From: Betaproteobacteria bacterium
GTDB lineage: Bacteria; Pseudomonadota; Gammaproteobacteria; Burkholderiales; SG8-39
Direction of reading: 5' to 3'
Length of the DNA: 8,388 bases
NCBI GenBank assembly: GCA_007280315.1
Contig: QYQC01000032.1
Coordinates: 1 to 8,388, forward strand
Shown here: one piece after another, positions 1-5,459 of the stretch
Layout of the letters: each line of letters begins with the position of its first letter
How positions within the stretch are numbered: the stretch's first letter is position 1
Notes under the pieces: model-generated
What the model was told of the DNA's origin: nothing
Databases searched by the model: none
Seen by the model: the letters and a program-made list of their open reading frames with translations, nothing else
Program-made: the position numbers and the translations under genes

Positions 1-411
1 AAGAAGCTCGATGCGCTCATGGAAGTCAGGAACCCGTTCGACATCAACCCGGCGGCGGACGACGAGGTTCACCTGCTTTGCACCGAGGCCATAGCCGCCG
101 AGCCGGACGTTGACTCCGTCGTCGTCGGACTCGATCCGACCTCGCCCGTGGTCAGGTCACTCAAGAAGAGCGCGCGGGAGGGCTACGACATCGACAGCCC
201 GGAGAGCATTGTCCAGACGCTGCCGGGGCTGGTCGCCTCCTGTCCGAAACCCGTCGTGGCCTTCATTGACGGTGGCCCGCTGTTCGACCCGATGGCCGAC
301 AAGCTGATGGAGCAGGGCGTCTGCATCTTCCGTTCAAGCGAGCGCGCAACGCGGGCGCTCGTGCGCTATACCGAGGCGCGGCTCCACGCGGCGCGATTGC
401 GTGGAGAGTAA
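1..411 (+). CDS. Acyl-CoA synthetase (NDP-forming), C-terminal fragment cut by window edge
   Basis: This is the last 136 residues of a longer protein. The frame is open from base 1 and ends at a TAA at 409-411; the first ATG at 19 is internal, since coding-like residues (KKLDAL) precede it. The segment RNPFDINPAADDE, then a hydrophobic strand (VDSVVVGLDP), then KPVVAFIDGGPLFDPMADKL and a closing GVCIFRSSERATRAL match the last ligase-CoA (succinyl-CoA-synthetase-like flavodoxin fold) domain of ADP/GDP-forming acyl-CoA synthetases. That family interconverts acyl-CoA plus NDP and phosphate with free acid plus NTP in the cytoplasm. The catalytic histidine and ATP-grasp domains are not in the window. 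The acid used cannot be read from this part. It lies 101 nt upstream of a paaK-like ligase on the same strand, so a shared role in arylacetyl-CoA metabolism is possible but inferred. Confidence 0.75.
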   Translation, partial: KKLDALMEVRNPFDINPAADDEVHLLCTEAIAAEPDVDSVVVGLDPTSPVVRSLKKSAREGYDIDSPESIVQTLPGLVASCPKPVVAFIDGGPLFDPMADKLMEQGVCIFRSSERATRALVRYTEARLHAARLRGE

Positions 412-432
412 TATTGGGCCTGTGACATGACA

Positions 433-449
433 GATTGCCGCTAGCAATC
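433..449. repeat. Short perfect inverted repeat upstream of the paaK-like gene
   Basis: The arms GATTGC (433-438) and GCAATC (444-449) are perfectly complementary around a 5-nt centre, CGCTA, and sit in the 101-nt gap before the paaK-like gene. It could be a small operator or a weak hairpin ending the upstream gene. No T-run follows it, and no convincing -35/-10 pair is visible in the gap. A 6-bp arm can easily arise by chance. Confidence 0.25.
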
Positions 450-512
450 AATGCGGCGCAGCCGGGTTCGGGCGACCGGGATTGACTAGTATTTGCACAA
501 AGAGGAGGCAGC

Positions 513-1907
513 ATGGGTGTTCCTACCAAGAAAAGCCGTAGCGTGGCAGCCAAGAAACCGAACGCGTTGCGCAAGGTCGCGTCCAAACGCGCGGCGCCGT
601 CCTACAAGTTTGACGCGGCGGCGGAGACCATGCCGCGCGCGGAGATTGCGAAGCTGCAACTGCGCCGGCTGAAGTGGAGTCTGAAAAACGCCTACGACAA
701 TGTGCCGTTCCACCGCCGGCGCATGAAAGCGCTGGGATTCGAGCCCGGCGACCTGAAACGCCTGGACGATATCGCCGGTCTGCCGTTCACGCTGAAAACC
801 GATCTGCGTGATCACTATCCGTTCGGCATGTTCGCGCGTCCGCGTACCGAAGTCGTGCGTTTGCACGCTTCCTCTGGAACAACCGGCAAGCCCACCGTAG
901 TCGGCTATACCGCGAAGGACATTTCCACCTGGGCTGATTTGATGGCGCGCTCCATGGCCTGCGCCGGCGGCCGCCCCGGCGATGTCATCCACAACGCCTA
1001 CGGCTACGGCCTGTTCACCGGCGGCCTCGGCGCCCATTACGGCGCGGAGCGATTGGGCGCGACCGTCGTGCCGATGTCCGGCGGCAGCACCGAGCGCCAG
1101 ATCGTGCTGATCACCGACTTCGGCGCGCGCGTGCTGTGCGCAACGCCATCCTATGCGCTGGCGATCGCCGAGGTGGCGGAGAAGGAAGGCGTGGATCTGC
1201 GCAAATCCAAACTCGAGATCGGCATTTTCGGTGCCGAGCCCTGGAGCGAGGGCATGCGCCGCGAGGTCGAGGCGCGTCTGGGGCTGAAGGCGGTCGATAT
1301 CTACGGGCTGTCGGAAATCATGGGTCCGGGCGTCGCCTGCGAGTGCGTCGAGGCGCAAGCGGGTTTGCACGGCTGGGAAGATCACTTCCTGTTCGAAGTC
1401 ATCGATATCGAAACGGGCAAGGCGCTGAAAGAGGGGGAGGCGGGGGAACTGGTGATTACCACGCTCACCAAGGAAGCGTTGCCGATGATCCGCTATCGCA
1501 CGCGTGACGTTACCCGGCTTTCGACCGAGCGCTGCGCCTGTGGCCGCACCCACGTACGCATCAAGCGCATAACCGGCCGCAATGACGACATGCTGATTAT
1601 TCGCGGCGTGAATGTGTATCCGTCGCAGATTGAATCCGTGCTGGTAGGGCTGCCGGATGTGGCGCCGCATTATCAGCTGGTGGTGGAGCGAAAGGGTACG
1701 CTCGATCATCTGACCATAGAGGTGGAGGTCATGCCCAATGTCGTGCCCACGGCGGAATTGCGCAGGGTCGTAGCCGAATCGGTGCGGCATCATGTGAAAT
1801 CGATCATCGGCGTCACCGCCGACGTAGTGGTGAAGGAGCCGGGTGAAATTCCGCGTTCCATGGGCAAGGCGGTGCGGGTGCGCGATTTGCGGCCGAAGCT
1901 AAGCTGA
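513..1907 (+). CDS. paaK: Phenylacetate-CoA ligase family protein (AMP-forming)
   Basis: This 464-residue member of the adenylate-forming family would convert phenylacetate, or a related aryl acid, plus ATP and CoA to the CoA thioester, AMP and PPi. Visible motifs are the phosphate loop SSGTTGKP (residues 120-127), YGLSE (264-268), YRTRD with the ribose-binding Asp332, a CxCGRTH segment (341-347), the hinge GRNDDMLIIRGVNVYPSQIE (355-374) and the likely catalytic Lys452 in RSMGKAVRV. The compact C-terminal domain and the NVYPSQIE hinge are typical of PaaK rather than of long-chain or acetate ligases. The ATG at 513 has a strong AGGAGG (503-508) four bases upstream. Family homology normally begins near residue 32 (YKFDAAAETMPR); the first 30 residues are an extra Lys/Arg/Ala-rich tail. 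The substrate is not proven: phenylacetate is most likely, but indoleacetate or a benzoate-type acid is possible given the benzoyl-CoA reductase genes nearby. Confidence 0.88.
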   Translation: MGVPTKKSRSVAAKKPNALRKVASKRAAPSYKFDAAAETMPRAEIAKLQLRRLKWSLKNAYDNVPFHRRRMKALGFEPGDLKRLDDIAGLPFTLKTDLRDHYPFGMFARPRTEVVRLHASSGTTGKPTVVGYTAKDISTWADLMARSMACAGGRPGDVIHNAYGYGLFTGGLGAHYGAERLGATVVPMSGGSTERQIVLITDFGARVLCATPSYALAIAEVAEKEGVDLRKSKLEIGIFGAEPWSEGMRREVEARLGLKAVDIYGLSEIMGPGVACECVEAQAGLHGWEDHFLFEVIDIETGKALKEGEAGELVITTLTKEALPMIRYRTRDVTRLSTERCACGRTHVRIKRITGRNDDMLIIRGVNVYPSQIESVLVGLPDVAPHYQLVVERKGTLDHLTIEVEVMPNVVPTAELRRVVAESVRHHVKSIIGVTADVVVKEPGEIPRSMGKAVRVRDLRPKLS

Positions 1908-1933
1908 TCCGTGCGCAAAGCGCGGGCACCGGC

Positions 1934-1962
1934 TTGACGTGGATTGGATAAATTGGTATTGT
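1934..1962 (+). promoter_or_regulatory. Candidate sigma70-type promoter for the hemerythrin/GNAT cassette
   Basis: TTGACG at 1934-1939 matches the -35 consensus at 5 of 6 bases. TATTGT at 1957-1962 matches the -10 at 4 of 6, with an ideal 17-nt spacer. The 100-nt gap is clearly more AT-rich than its surroundings. Transcription would begin near 1968-1971, about 40 nt before the ATG at 2008. This is read from the sequence only. Confidence 0.45.
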
Positions 1963-1980
1963 AGTACGAGAATACCGATT
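1951..1980. promoter_or_regulatory. Candidate repressor operator: 30-bp near-perfect palindrome
   Basis: The arms AATTGGTATT (1951-1960) and AATACCGATT (1971-1980) are complementary at 9 of 10 positions across a 10-nt centre. At the centre, TTGTAGTACGA (1959-1969) fits the TNGTNNNACNA pattern known for FadR-subfamily GntR regulators. The element covers the -10 hexamer and predicted start of transcription, which would suit repression. A second small inverted repeat, GATTA/TAATC (1977-1991), overlaps its right edge. No regulator gene lies in the window, so the binding protein is unknown. A hairpin in the 5' leader RNA is an alternative reading. Confidence 0.42.
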
Positions 1981-2007
1981 ATAGTTTAATCAGGAGCGAT
2001 TCCGAGC

Positions 2008-2508
2008 ATGGATTTCCAGCGCCGGACGAATAAGCGGCTGTATGAGGAGCACGTCGCCACCCTGCAACTGCTGGCACGTGTGGAGCGCGTGTTTACCGGC
2101 CGCGCCGGCGCCTATCCGCCTGCTGCGGAGGACACTGAATGGCCCGCGTTCGCGCGCACGCTGCGCTCGGCAATCGAGATCGAAGTCGCGCGCCATTTCG
2201 AGTTCGAGGAGCGCGATTTGTTTCCACGCCTGGAGGAGGCCGGGGACGGCGACCTGGCGGCCCTGCTCAACGAGGAGCATGTCACCATCCGCGCGGTGTC
2301 GCAGCCGCTCGCCGGTCTGCTCGGCCGCACGCTGGCCGGCGGACTGCAGACACAGGAGTGGCAGACCATGAAGACCCTGGCACTCGAATTCAGCGAGCGC
2401 CTGGGTTCGCATGCACAGAAGGAAGACGGCGCGCTGTTGCCGCTGCTCGAGAATCTGCTGGACGAGGACACGGATAGAGAATTATTTGGCGCCTACGCGG
2501 CAGGCTGA
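2008..2508 (+). CDS. Hemerythrin-like HHE cation-binding domain protein
   Basis: This 166-residue, mostly helical, soluble protein resembles a bacterial single-domain hemerythrin (HHE family), a four-helix bundle carrying a non-heme diiron site. Candidate ligands fall in the expected helix-by-helix order: His15 in LYEEH, His63 with nearby Glu67/Glu68 in ARHFEFEERDLFPRL, His91 in LNEEH, and His135 with Glu139 in SHAQKED. There is no signal peptide or membrane segment. Known members bind O2 or NO, store iron, or protect or repair Fe-S clusters; which applies here cannot be read. The ATG at 2008 has AGGAG (1992-1996) 11 nt upstream, slightly long spacing. The stop lies 12 nt before the tandem-GNAT gene, so the two are almost certainly cotranscribed, apparently from the promoter at 1934-1962. 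An O2/NO/redox role beside oxygen-sensitive benzoyl-CoA reductase genes is attractive but inferred. Confidence 0.8.
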   Translation: MDFQRRTNKRLYEEHVATLQLLARVERVFTGRAGAYPPAAEDTEWPAFARTLRSAIEIEVARHFEFEERDLFPRLEEAGDGDLAALLNEEHVTIRAVSQPLAGLLGRTLAGGLQTQEWQTMKTLALEFSERLGSHAQKEDGALLPLLENLLDEDTDRELFGAYAAG

Positions 2509-2520
2509 CAGGAGAAAACC

Positions 2521-3546
2521 ATGGCGGAGCGGGCACAGGCAGGTCCACTTTCAAGCGTGAAACTTCGTCGATTGGCGGCGGCGGATCTCGACGCCGTGGT
2601 GGAAATCGATACACAGATTACCGGGCGCTCGCGCCGCGCCTATTTCGAGCGCCGCCTGCAGGCTGCGCTGCGCGCGCCGCTCCAGCATACGCAGCTTGCG
2701 GCGGAAGAGGGCGGCGTACTCGAGGGCCACGTCCTGGCGCGAAGGCTGGAAGGCGAATTCGGCAGCAGCAAACCGGCGCTACGGCTGGAGGTGATCAGCG
2801 TGCGCCCCGGCGAGCAGGGGCATGGCTACGGCGACGCCCTGCTCGGCGCGCTGGAAGCGGATGCGCGCAAGCACGGTGTGTTCGAACTGCGCACGCAGGC
2901 AGGATGGCGGGACCATGCGATGCTGGGTTTCCTCGACCACGCCGGTTTTCGCCTGGGTGGAAATCAGATTATCGACTGCGATATCCATGCCGGACGCATA
3001 GGCGCCAGCGATGGCGACAAGGTCGTGGCGCCGGAACCGCATCATCTGAGCGCCGAGATCGATCACAGCGTGCACCAGGCCAATGATTTCGAGGCGCTCG
3101 CGCGCGACCGCGCCGACGTGCGCTCGCTCGAGCGCGACGACCTCGCTGAGATCCTGCGCATCGACCGCCGGATTACGGGTAGTGACCGCAGCGCCTATAT
3201 CGGCCGCGTGGTGGACGAGGCATTGCACGACTCGGCGATACGCGTTTCGCTGGTGGCGCAGCAGGATGGATCGGCCGTTGGCTACATTATGGCCAACGTC
3301 GATTTCGGCGATTTTGGCCGCACCGAACCGGTGGCGGTGATCGACACCATTGGCGTCGACCCCGGCTTCACCGGCGCTGGCATAGGCAGCGCACTGCTGT
3401 CGCAACTGTTCGTCAACCTGGAGGCGTTGCGCGTGGAACGCGTCGCAACCGTGGTCGAGCGCGACAATTTCGGCCTGCTGGAATTCTTCTACCGTGCCGG
3501 TTTCGGTTCGAGTCAGCGGCTGGGGTTCGTCAAGCAGCTCACCTGA
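2521..3546 (+). CDS. Tandem-GNAT N-acetyltransferase family protein
   Basis: This 341-residue protein contains two GNAT (Gcn5-related acetyltransferase) domains that look like an internal duplication. Repeat 1 spans roughly residues 14-155 and repeat 2 roughly 199-341, joined by a His/Asp-rich linker. Each begins with a similar element (RRLAAADLDAVVEID...ITG near 16-35; RSLERDDLAEILRID...ITG near 201-220). Each contains an acetyl-CoA pyrophosphate loop: VRPGEQGHGYG (94-104) and VDPGFTGAGIG (279-289). Each ends with a GNAT-like hydrophobic/aromatic tail (LGFLDHAGF at 135-143; LEFFYRAGF at 320-328). Such proteins transfer acetyl groups from acetyl-CoA to amines on small molecules or proteins; the substrate is unknown. 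The ATG is preceded by GGAG (2511-2514), six bases upstream. It is the second gene of the hemerythrin cassette and ends facing the hemolysin III gene. One domain could be catalytic and the other structural or regulatory. Confidence 0.82.
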   Translation: MAERAQAGPLSSVKLRRLAAADLDAVVEIDTQITGRSRRAYFERRLQAALRAPLQHTQLAAEEGGVLEGHVLARRLEGEFGSSKPALRLEVISVRPGEQGHGYGDALLGALEADARKHGVFELRTQAGWRDHAMLGFLDHAGFRLGGNQIIDCDIHAGRIGASDGDKVVAPEPHHLSAEIDHSVHQANDFEALARDRADVRSLERDDLAEILRIDRRITGSDRSAYIGRVVDEALHDSAIRVSLVAQQDGSAVGYIMANVDFGDFGRTEPVAVIDTIGVDPGFTGAGIGSALLSQLFVNLEALRVERVATVVERDNFGLLEFFYRAGFGSSQRLGFVKQLT

Positions 3547-3562
3547 GCCGAGGTACTGTAGA

Positions 3563-3578
3563 GGCCCGCCCTCGGGCC
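3563..3578. terminator. Possible short hairpin between convergent genes
   Basis: GGCCCG (3563-3568) and CGGGCC (3573-3578) form a perfect 6-bp GC stem with a 4-nt loop. It lies in the 45-nt gap where the plus-strand GNAT gene and the minus-strand hemolysin III gene converge. No U-tract follows on either strand, so it is at best a weak bidirectional terminator. Confidence 0.35.
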
Positions 3579-3591
3579 GATCGATGTTCAA

Positions 3592-4209
3592 TTAAGCGAC
3601 ATAAAACGCGATGGCGATGAAATGCGCCGCGCTGCCGCCGAGTACGAACAGATGCCATACGCCGTGAAAGTGGCGCACGCGCCCGTCCAGCAGGTAAAAC
3701 ACGATGCCGGCGGTGTAGAGCAGGCCGCCGGCCAACAGCCACACGAGCCCGTAGGTTCCAAGTCCGTCGGCGAGCGGTTGCAATGCCGCCGCGCCCATCC
3801 ACCCCATAACCAGGTAGATCAGGATAGACAGACGGCGTGCGCCCCGGCCGAACACGAATTCCTGCGCAACGCCGAAGACGGAGAGTCCCCAGGCCAGTCC
3901 GAACAGCGTCCAGCCCCAGGGTCCGCGCAGGGTCACCAGAGCGAACGGCGTATAGGTGCCGGCAATGAGGAGATAGATGGAGCAGTGATCGAGTTTGCGC
4001 AAGACCGCCTTGGCGCGCCCGCGCAGACTGTGATAAAGCGTCGAGCTTCCGTAGAGCATGAGCAGCGCCGTGGCGTAGACGGCGCAGCCGACGATTTTCC
4101 AGGGATCTCCCGTGCGGGCGGCAACAACGATCAGCACCACCGCGCCAAAGGCCGCGAGCACGGCGCCGACGAGATGGGTGATACTGTTTAGGCGTTCTCC
4201 GTAGTACAT
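3592..4209 (-). CDS. Hemolysin III / PAQR-family integral membrane protein
   Basis: This 205-residue inner-membrane protein has about seven hydrophobic segments. The N-terminus (MYYGERLNSITHLVGA) and the SSTLYHS segment (55-61) are typical of the bacterial hemolysin III (YqfA/TrhA-like) branch of the PAQR family. Candidate metal-site residues are His60, Asp74-His75 in KLDHCSIYL, and His182, His186 and His196 in the C-terminal RHFHGVWH...AAHF part. PAQR members are thought to be metal-dependent membrane hydrolases; bacterial ones are linked to membrane lipid balance, and the name hemolysin is historical. The length is normal. The start is fixed by the family N-terminus, since the upstream ribosome binding site is weak. 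It lies 72 nt beyond the ferredoxin stop, behind a strong hairpin, so it is probably not part of the reductase operon proper, though read-through is possible. Confidence 0.88.
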   Translation of the reverse strand: MYYGERLNSITHLVGAVLAAFGAVVLIVVAARTGDPWKIVGCAVYATALLMLYGSSTLYHSLRGRAKAVLRKLDHCSIYLLIAGTYTPFALVTLRGPWGWTLFGLAWGLSVFGVAQEFVFGRGARRLSILIYLVMGWMGAAALQPLADGLGTYGLVWLLAGGLLYTAGIVFYLLDGRVRHFHGVWHLFVLGGSAAHFIAIAFYVA

Positions 4210-4242
4210 GGCTCAGCCAGTGTAGCGGAGACCGCGGGAAGC

Positions 4243-4266
4243 GGGGGAGCGCCTGTCCGCTCCCCC
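4243..4266 (-). terminator. GC-rich hairpin after the benzoyl-CoA reductase/ferredoxin operon
   Basis: Plus-strand arms GGGGGAGCG (4243-4251) and CGCTCCCCC (4258-4266) pair perfectly over 9 bp with a 6-nt loop. On the minus strand the hairpin forms 15 nt after the ferredoxin stop codon, just before the hemolysin III gene. It looks like the 3' end of the reductase transcript. Only short pyrimidine runs (GCTTCCC) follow, not a U-tract, so it may be an imperfect intrinsic terminator or an RNA 3'-end stabiliser. Confidence 0.5.
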
Positions 4267-4281
4267 TGGCGAGATGAAGCC

Positions 4282-4524
4282 TTAGCCGTGGATGCCGTGG
4301 TATTTCGCCAGCAATTCGTCCTTGCTTTCGCGAAAATCCGGATGATCGACAATGCAGTCTGCAGGACAAACCAGCATGCATTGCGGCTCGTCTTCGGCGC
4401 CGACGCACTCGGTGCACAGCAGCGGATCAATCACGTAAGGATTGCCCTCGGTGATCGCTTTGTTGGGACAGGCCGGGATGCACGCCTCGCATGCGGTGCA
4501 GTCGTCGTTGATTAGCAAAGCCAT
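4282..4524 (-). CDS. fdx: 2[4Fe-4S] ferredoxin, electron donor to benzoyl-CoA reductase
   Basis: This 80-residue ferredoxin carries two cluster motifs. The first is CxxCxxCxxxCP (Cys9, 12, 15, 19). The second is CxxC-X8-CxxxCP (Cys37, 40, 49, 53), with an eight-residue insertion and a charged C-terminal tail. This layout is that of the Allochromatium vinosum-type (Alvin) ferredoxins, known for very negative redox potentials. A ninth cysteine, Cys57, follows in PADCIVD. In Thauera, a ferredoxin of this type donates electrons to benzoyl-CoA reductase. The ATG at 4524 is chosen because AAGGAG (4531-4536) sits six bases upstream; an in-frame start at 4548 would overlap that site and add residues outside the family. 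It follows bcrD by 67 nt on the same strand, consistent with the last gene of the operon. A 2-oxoacid:ferredoxin oxidoreductase that might reduce it is not in the window. Confidence 0.93.
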   Translation of the reverse strand: MALLINDDCTACEACIPACPNKAITEGNPYVIDPLLCTECVGAEDEPQCMLVCPADCIVDHPDFRESKDELLAKYHGIHG

Positions 4525-4530
4525 ATGAAT

Positions 4531-4536
4531 CTCCTT
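4531..4536 (-). promoter_or_regulatory. Ribosome binding site fixing the ferredoxin start
   Basis: AAGGAG on the minus strand, six bases before the ATG at 4524-4522. Its strength supports the short 80-residue ferredoxin over the upstream in-frame start at 4548. Confidence 0.75.
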
Positions 4537-4591
4537 CGTTTTACGCAATGCGCGCGATGCCGGCTAAGGCGTCCCGCAGTCAAAAACTGGT

Positions 4592-5434
4592 TCAGGCTGC
4601 GGCACGCTGCTGCAGTTCGCGCAGCTTGCCATGTCTGAACGCGCCCCACAAGGCCGCGCCGATCGCGCCGGCGCAGATCGAATCCGGATGGTTGACCACG
4701 GTCAGCCCGGAAATCTTCTCGTTGACCAGTTCTTCCTGCACCGCCAGCAGCAGGCCCTCATCCAGTGCGAGACCGCCGGTGAGCAACACGGTGTCTTTCA
4801 TGATGCCGGTCACTTTGAGCAATTTTACCAGGCGCGATGCCATGGAAACATGAATGCCCTTGAGGATATCGGGCGTGGGAATGCCGCGGGACACCATGTT
4901 GATCACATCGGTCTCGGCGAGCACGGCGCAGATCGAACTGATTTTCTCCGGCGTCTGCGCCGATTTGGACAGCGGCCCGATTTCCTCGACCGCGACGCCG
5001 AGGTAGCGCGCGATATTCTCCAGGAACTGGCCCGAGCCCGAGGCGCATTGGCTGGTCATCTTGTAGGCGAGTACCTTGCCGCGCTCATCCACATAGATGG
5101 CGCGGCCGTTGAGCGCCCCGATGTCGACCACGCCGCGTGCCGCCGGGTTGAGAAAAATCGCGCCGCGGGCGTGCGTGGTCATTGAGTAGAAATGTCCGGT
5201 GGCGAACTTCACGTTTTCGCCCTCGCCGGTGGTGGCTACGTAATCGACATCGGCGGGTTTGAGACGCGCCTCCTCGAGCACCTCGTCGTAGCCGTCCTTC
5301 GCCAGTTGCATATTGTCGCGCTTGCGGATGCGTTCCACCCGCTGCGCCAGCCACTCGCTGTTGCTGCCCTCGGTTCTGAATAGCGCCGTCTTGACGACGC
5401 CCGAGCCGATGTCGATACCGACGCTGATGGTCAT
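4592..5434 (-). CDS. bcrD: Benzoyl-CoA reductase subunit D (delta, ATPase/activator)
   Basis: This 280-residue ASKHA-fold (acetate kinase/Hsp70/actin) ATPase belongs to the BcrAD/BadFG and 2-hydroxyglutaryl-CoA dehydratase activator family. With BcrA it hydrolyses ATP to drive electrons from ferredoxin to the reducing BcrB/BcrC module. Visible parts are phosphate-1 GIDIGSGVVK (6-15), a phosphate-2 region VVDIGALNGRA (102-112), Cys130 in CASGSGQFLE and Cys169 in SSICAVLAETD as probable ligands of the [4Fe-4S] cluster shared with BcrA, and the adenosine-side LLTGGLALD (217-225). The ATG at 5434 is chosen because GGAGAGG (5440-5446) lies five bases upstream and the family N-terminus MTISVGID begins there. 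A longer start at 5533 would add 33 residues overlapping bcrA. The length is close to the roughly 280 residues of known BcrD. It follows bcrA after 25 nt. Confidence 0.93.
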   Translation of the reverse strand: MTISVGIDIGSGVVKTALFRTEGSNSEWLAQRVERIRKRDNMQLAKDGYDEVLEEARLKPADVDYVATTGEGENVKFATGHFYSMTTHARGAIFLNPAARGVVDIGALNGRAIYVDERGKVLAYKMTSQCASGSGQFLENIARYLGVAVEEIGPLSKSAQTPEKISSICAVLAETDVINMVSRGIPTPDILKGIHVSMASRLVKLLKVTGIMKDTVLLTGGLALDEGLLLAVQEELVNEKISGLTVVNHPDSICAGAIGAALWGAFRHGKLRELQQRAAA

Positions 5435-5459
5435 ATTGCCCTCTCCGCTGTGTTCATGT

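Noticed and set aside
482..487. TTGACT as a -35 box for the paaK-like gene
   Set aside because: A -10 at the right distance would fall on the ribosome binding site at 501-508, leaving no room for a start of transcription.
486..1793. Minus-strand open frame of 435 codons opposite the paaK-like gene
   Set aside because: The plus-strand frame has all the adenylate-forming motifs and a strong ribosome binding site; the antisense product is His/Arg/Gln-rich and featureless.
2779..3591. Minus-strand 270-codon frame opposite the tandem-GNAT gene
   Set aside because: The plus-strand GNAT repeats and acetyl-CoA loops explain this region; the reverse frame has no recognisable content.
3539..4417. Minus-strand 292-codon frame overlapping hemolysin III and ferredoxin
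   Set aside because: It is a different frame over two clearly recognised genes, and its product is very Arg-rich with no membrane segments or motifs.
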